Source: Sphingopyxis sp. HIX | Lineage (GTDB): Bacteria; Pseudomonadota; Alphaproteobacteria; Sphingomonadales; Sphingomonadaceae | DNA: 64,000 nucleotides | Reading direction: 5' to 3' | Assembly: GCF_001468285.1 (NCBI RefSeq) | Contig: NZ_LNSB01000012.1 | Coordinates: 1 to 64,000 of the forward strand | In this document: piece by piece, positions 61,605-64,000 of the stretch | Position numbering within the stretch: position 1 is the first letter of the stretch | Layout of the letters: every line of letters begins with the position of its first letter | Notes under the pieces: model-generated | Told to the model about the DNA's origin: nothing | Databases searched by the model: none | The model's input: the letters and a program-made list of their open reading frames with translations, nothing else | Translations under genes and position numbers: made by a program

Positions 61605-63110
61605 CTACTGATCGAACATTCCAAGCTTGCCGTCCTGGAGATTGACGATAACTGACTTGGTCTGCGTGTAATGGTTCAGAACCTCGTGGCTGAACTCGCG
61701 GCCGAAGCCGCTTTGCTTATAGCCTCCGAGCGGCATGTTCGGCTTGAGATTATAATAGCGATTGATCCAGACGGTCCCGGTCTCCAGCTTTCGCGCGATG
61801 CGGTGCGCCCGCGCGATATCACGGGTCCAAACGCCACCGGCCAGGCCAAAACTGGTGTCGTTCGCGCGCGCCATCATTTCATCCTCGTCGCCCCAGCTCT
61901 GCACGGTGGTCACGGGACCGAATATCTCCTCTTGCGCGATGCGCATGTCGTTCGCGACCTTGGTGAAGATCGTCGGCTGCACATAGTGACCTTTTGCAAG
62001 ACCAGGATCGGCTGACCGCGCTCCGCCGGCAAACACGGTTGCGCCTTCTTCCACGGCCAGCGCGAGATAGGATTCGACCTTCTCCATCTGCATTGCCGAC
62101 GCCTGCGCTCCGAGCTGGGTCGCCGGATCCAAAGGGTCTCCCTGGCGGATGTTGCCGAGCGCAGCGCGAAACTTCTCTAGAAATTCCTCCTCGATGGCCT
62201 CGTGGAGGAAGAGCCGCGATCCGGCGAGGCACACTTCGCCCTTGTTCAGGACCGTGGACATGGTGGCACTCTCGACAGCGGCGTCGATATCGGCGTCCGC
62301 ACATATGATATGGGCCGACTTTCCGCCCAGCTCGAGCGTCTGCGGCACGATGTTGGCAGATGCATATTGGATGACGCGCCTTGCCGTCGCTACCGACCCC
62401 GTAAAGGCCACTTTTCGCACATCCGGGTGGGTAACAAGGGCTTCCCCGACGTCGGCGCCATAGCCTGTCACGACATTGACCACGCCTGGGGGCAACAGAT
62501 CTGCCATTTCCACGAAGAATTCGAGCACCGACAAACATACGGTCTCGGCCGGCTTCAAGACAATGGTGTTGCCGGCCGCGAGCGCGGGCGCCACCTTGCA
62601 CGCCATCATCAGGAGCGGGACGTTCCAGGGAATGATCTGGGCGCAAACACCAAGCGGCTCCCGGTGTACGATCCCGATCGCATCGGGAAAGTCCAGCGTC
62701 TGGCCATGCAGGCCGTAGGCCGCGCCGGCAAAAAGCTCGAACTGGCCGATCGCATTGGGCATGTCGAAATACATCGACTCCCGGATCGGCTTGCCGTTGT
62801 TCAAGGTCTCGAGGATGGCATATTCCTCGTGCCGGGCCTTGAGCCGGCGAGCGATCTCGTAAAGCAAGTCCTGGCGCTCTGCCGCGGAACTTTGAGACCA
62901 GGCCGGAAATGCGGCTTTCGCCGCAGCGACCGCGAGCCCTATATCCTCTGCATTGCCGGCCTGGATCCGCGTCAAGGTTTCCCCTGTCGCAGGATTCAAG
63001 AGCGCGATCGTCTTTCCGCTCGAGCCTGCGATCCACTCGCCGCCGATCAGGTGGCCATATTCGCTCCGGATGCCATAGTTGCTCTCCACGGGTTTCAGCG
63101 ATGCAGACAT
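61605..63110 (-). CDS. Aldehyde dehydrogenase
   Basis: A 501-residue NAD-dependent aldehyde dehydrogenase. IIPWNVPLLMMACKVAPALAAGNTIVLKPAE, the TLELGGKSAHII motif and NKGEVCLAGSR with the active-site Cys are clear. Sequence is nearer the AldB/ExaC (acetaldehyde/general) type than 2-hydroxymuconic semialdehyde dehydrogenase, although the latter is expected at this place in meta operons. Likely acts on an aldehyde from the aldolase steps or on a semialdehyde. Confidence 0.9.
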   Translation of the reverse strand: MSASLKPVESNYGIRSEYGHLIGGEWIAGSSGKTIALLNPATGETLTRIQAGNAEDIGLAVAAAKAAFPAWSQSSAAERQDLLYEIARRLKARHEEYAILETLNNGKPIRESMYFDMPNAIGQFELFAGAAYGLHGQTLDFPDAIGIVHREPLGVCAQIIPWNVPLLMMACKVAPALAAGNTIVLKPAETVCLSVLEFFVEMADLLPPGVVNVVTGYGADVGEALVTHPDVRKVAFTGSVATARRVIQYASANIVPQTLELGGKSAHIICADADIDAAVESATMSTVLNKGEVCLAGSRLFLHEAIEEEFLEKFRAALGNIRQGDPLDPATQLGAQASAMQMEKVESYLALAVEEGATVFAGGARSADPGLAKGHYVQPTIFTKVANDMRIAQEEIFGPVTTVQSWGDEDEMMARANDTSFGLAGGVWTRDIARAHRIARKLETGTVWINRYYNLKPNMPLGGYKQSGFGREFSHEVLNHYTQTKSVIVNLQDGKLGMFDQ

Positions 63111-63125
63111 GTCAACTCTCCAGGA

Positions 63126-63407
63126 TTAATCCACGACTTCGATCGTCAGCCGTCCCAGCGGATAGAGGCGGCACGCGAGGGCAATTCCGGCGGCCAGGTC
63201 CGAGTCCGACACATGGGCCTTGCTCATCTTGCCGAGGCGATGCGGTCCGCGAAGCACGCGGACCTTGCAGATACCGCATCCGCCTCCGCGGCATCCCACC
63301 CCGATGTCGCTTGCTCCGCTCCGTTCCATCGCGACCAGAACGCGCTCGCCGTCCGGGCAGGAGAAAGCGCTCCCGCCGTGAATCTCCACCATATGCGCGA
63401 GACTCAT
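63126..63407 (-). CDS. XylT/DmpQ-type [2Fe-2S] ferredoxin
   Basis: A 93-residue plant-type ferredoxin. Cluster ligands are Cys39, Cys44, Cys47 (CRGGGCGICKVRV) and Cys79. The segments GKMSKAHVS and LACRLYPLGRLTIEV match the DmpQ/XylT proteins that reactivate catechol 2,3-dioxygenase by reducing its iron. Its ATG overlaps the tautomerase stop. The dioxygenase it normally serves is not in the window. Confidence 0.9.
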   Translation of the reverse strand: MSLAHMVEIHGGSAFSCPDGERVLVAMERSGASDIGVGCRGGGCGICKVRVLRGPHRLGKMSKAHVSDSDLAAGIALACRLYPLGRLTIEVVD

Positions 63408-63616
63408 GGTCCCGGTCCCAGCTCGCGCGCGCGGCGTGCGGCGATCGACTGACCTGCGACTGCAAAATGCGCGGGCGGTATCTCGCGCAGGATGACCCGC
63501 ACCGACTCGACAGGGGCCCCGATGGCCGTCACGGCCGCAGCGGTCAGCTCGGCGATGAGCGCCTCCTTCGCCTCGGGCGTCCGCCCCTCGAGCAAGGTGA
63601 CCTCGATGATCGGCAT
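63404..63616 (-). CDS. 4-oxalocrotonate tautomerase
   Basis: A 70-codon gene. After Met removal the chain begins PIIEVTLLEGR, with the catalytic Pro1, Arg11, Arg39 and Phe50 all conserved. Length 69 fits 4-OT. It converts 2-hydroxymuconate to 2-oxo-3-hexenedioate for the decarboxylase encoded immediately upstream. Both ends overlap the neighbouring genes (TGATG with the decarboxylase, ATGA with the ferredoxin). Confidence 0.92.
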   Translation of the reverse strand: MPIIEVTLLEGRTPEAKEALIAELTAAAVTAIGAPVESVRVILREIPPAHFAVAGQSIAARRARELGPGP

Positions 63617-64000
63617 CAGGCCTGCACCCTGAGCGCTACGGACCCGAGATTTTCGATCGTCGTACGTATTGCTTGACCCCCATGGAGGGCGGGAGCGGCG
63701 GTGATGCCGCCCGCGAGAACGATGTCGCCTTCCTCGATGCGTCCGCCGCCTTGCGAAACCATTGCCGCGGCCGCCACAAGGGATCGAAGCGGGTGACCGA
63801 GGATCGCGGCGCTCGAACCCACTTCCGTTACCGCGCCGTCGATTTCCAGGATCACCCCGAGATTGGAGAGATCCTGCGAGGGATCGTTCCATCCGCCGAT
63901 CACGAAGCCCGAGGATGAACTGTTGTCGGCGATCACATCGGGCAAGGCGAACTTGAAGTCTTCATACCGGCTGTCGATCACTTCCATGGCCGGCGCCACC
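63616..64000 (-). CDS. 4-oxalocrotonate decarboxylase / hydratase family, partial
   Basis: C-terminal 127 or more residues of a fumarylacetoacetase-fold enzyme; the 5' end lies beyond the right edge. VAPAMEVIDSRYEDFKFALPDVIADNSSSSGFVIGG and the tail LAGGITAAPALHGGQ fit 2-oxo-3-hexenedioate decarboxylase (DmpH/XylI) better than the hydratase, which ends GGSFTRPVP. It would pair with the tautomerase and feed the hydratase at 54754-55554. Confidence 0.85.
   Translation of the reverse strand, partial: VAPAMEVIDSRYEDFKFALPDVIADNSSSSGFVIGGWNDPSQDLSNLGVILEIDGAVTEVGSSAAILGHPLRSLVAAAAMVSQGGGRIEEGDIVLAGGITAAPALHGGQAIRTTIENLGSVALRVQA

Noticed and set aside
61605..63110. Calling this gene 2-hydroxymuconic semialdehyde dehydrogenase from its position
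   Set aside because: Its sequence is nearer the general AldB/ExaC type, so only aldehyde dehydrogenase is claimed.
1..64000. tRNA genes, rRNA genes and CRISPR arrays
   Set aside because: None was recognised by eye; a covariance-model scan would be needed to exclude a missed tRNA.

Overview
The window is GC-rich (about 65%), densely coded DNA that looks like a sphingomonad (Sphingopyxis, Novosphingobium or Sphingobium type) alphaproteobacterium. The pointers are several TonB-dependent receptors with the IVVTxxRR start of the mature protein, plasmid-type ParB and strawberry-notch proteins of the kind found in sphingomonads and rhizobia, and dispersed meta-cleavage genes for aromatic compounds. 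This assignment is an inference from gene content. No rRNA, tRNA or CRISPR array was recognised.

Region 1 (1-7.06 kb, minus strand) is a plasmid or integrative-element backbone: a 711-residue ParB-like protein, four small proteins of plasmid type, and a strawberry-notch methyltransferase/helicase that is cut off at a palindrome near position 99-120. Two near-identical hairpins end the transcription units.

Region 2 (7.5-11.6 kb) is an OmpR/EnvZ-like two-component pair divergent from a secreted repeat protein, an EF-hand protein and a sterol-desaturase-type membrane hydroxylase.

Region 3 (11.7-42.9 kb) is an accessory catabolic region: two TauD/TfdA dioxygenases, two type-B carboxylesterases, a polyhydroxybutyrate-depolymerase-like esterase, two beta-lactamase-fold hydrolases, three TonB receptors, an MFS carrier, an enoyl-CoA hydratase, a CaiB CoA-transferase, thioesterases, and GntR and TetR regulators. 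A TGTC-N7-GACA operator stands before at least four transcription units. A second shared palindrome (ATTATCGATAAT) stands before a TonB receptor and a GntR gene. The content suggests uptake, de-esterification and oxidative attack on an imported ester or acid, with CoA-dependent steps; the substrate is not identifiable.

Region 4 (43.4-64 kb) is an aromatic pathway. An EamA transporter and an IclR regulator lead into it. An eight-gene minus-strand operon (53.9 to 46.0 kb) holds UbiX, a Tat-exported unknown, a vanillyl-alcohol-oxidase/4-cresol-dehydrogenase flavoprotein, an aldehyde dehydrogenase, a UbiD decarboxylase with its small zinc-ribbon D subunit, a second degenerate flavoprotein and a c-type cytochrome. 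In principle it converts a 4-alkylphenol or benzylic alcohol to aldehyde, then acid, then the decarboxylated phenol. Next come a hydratase and HpaI-type aldolase, a C-C hydrolase, a NahE-like hydratase-aldolase with a two-subunit Rieske oxygenase, a BenD-type diol dehydrogenase, a ferredoxin reductase, another aldehyde dehydrogenase, a XylT-type ferredoxin, a 4-oxalocrotonate tautomerase and the C-terminal part of an oxalocrotonate decarboxylase running off the right edge. The ring-cleavage dioxygenase itself is not in the window. Repeats around a TTGCACATAGTGCAA-like palindrome occur before the transporter, the ubiX operon, the hydratase/hydrolase pair and the aldolase operon, which suggests one IclR regulon.
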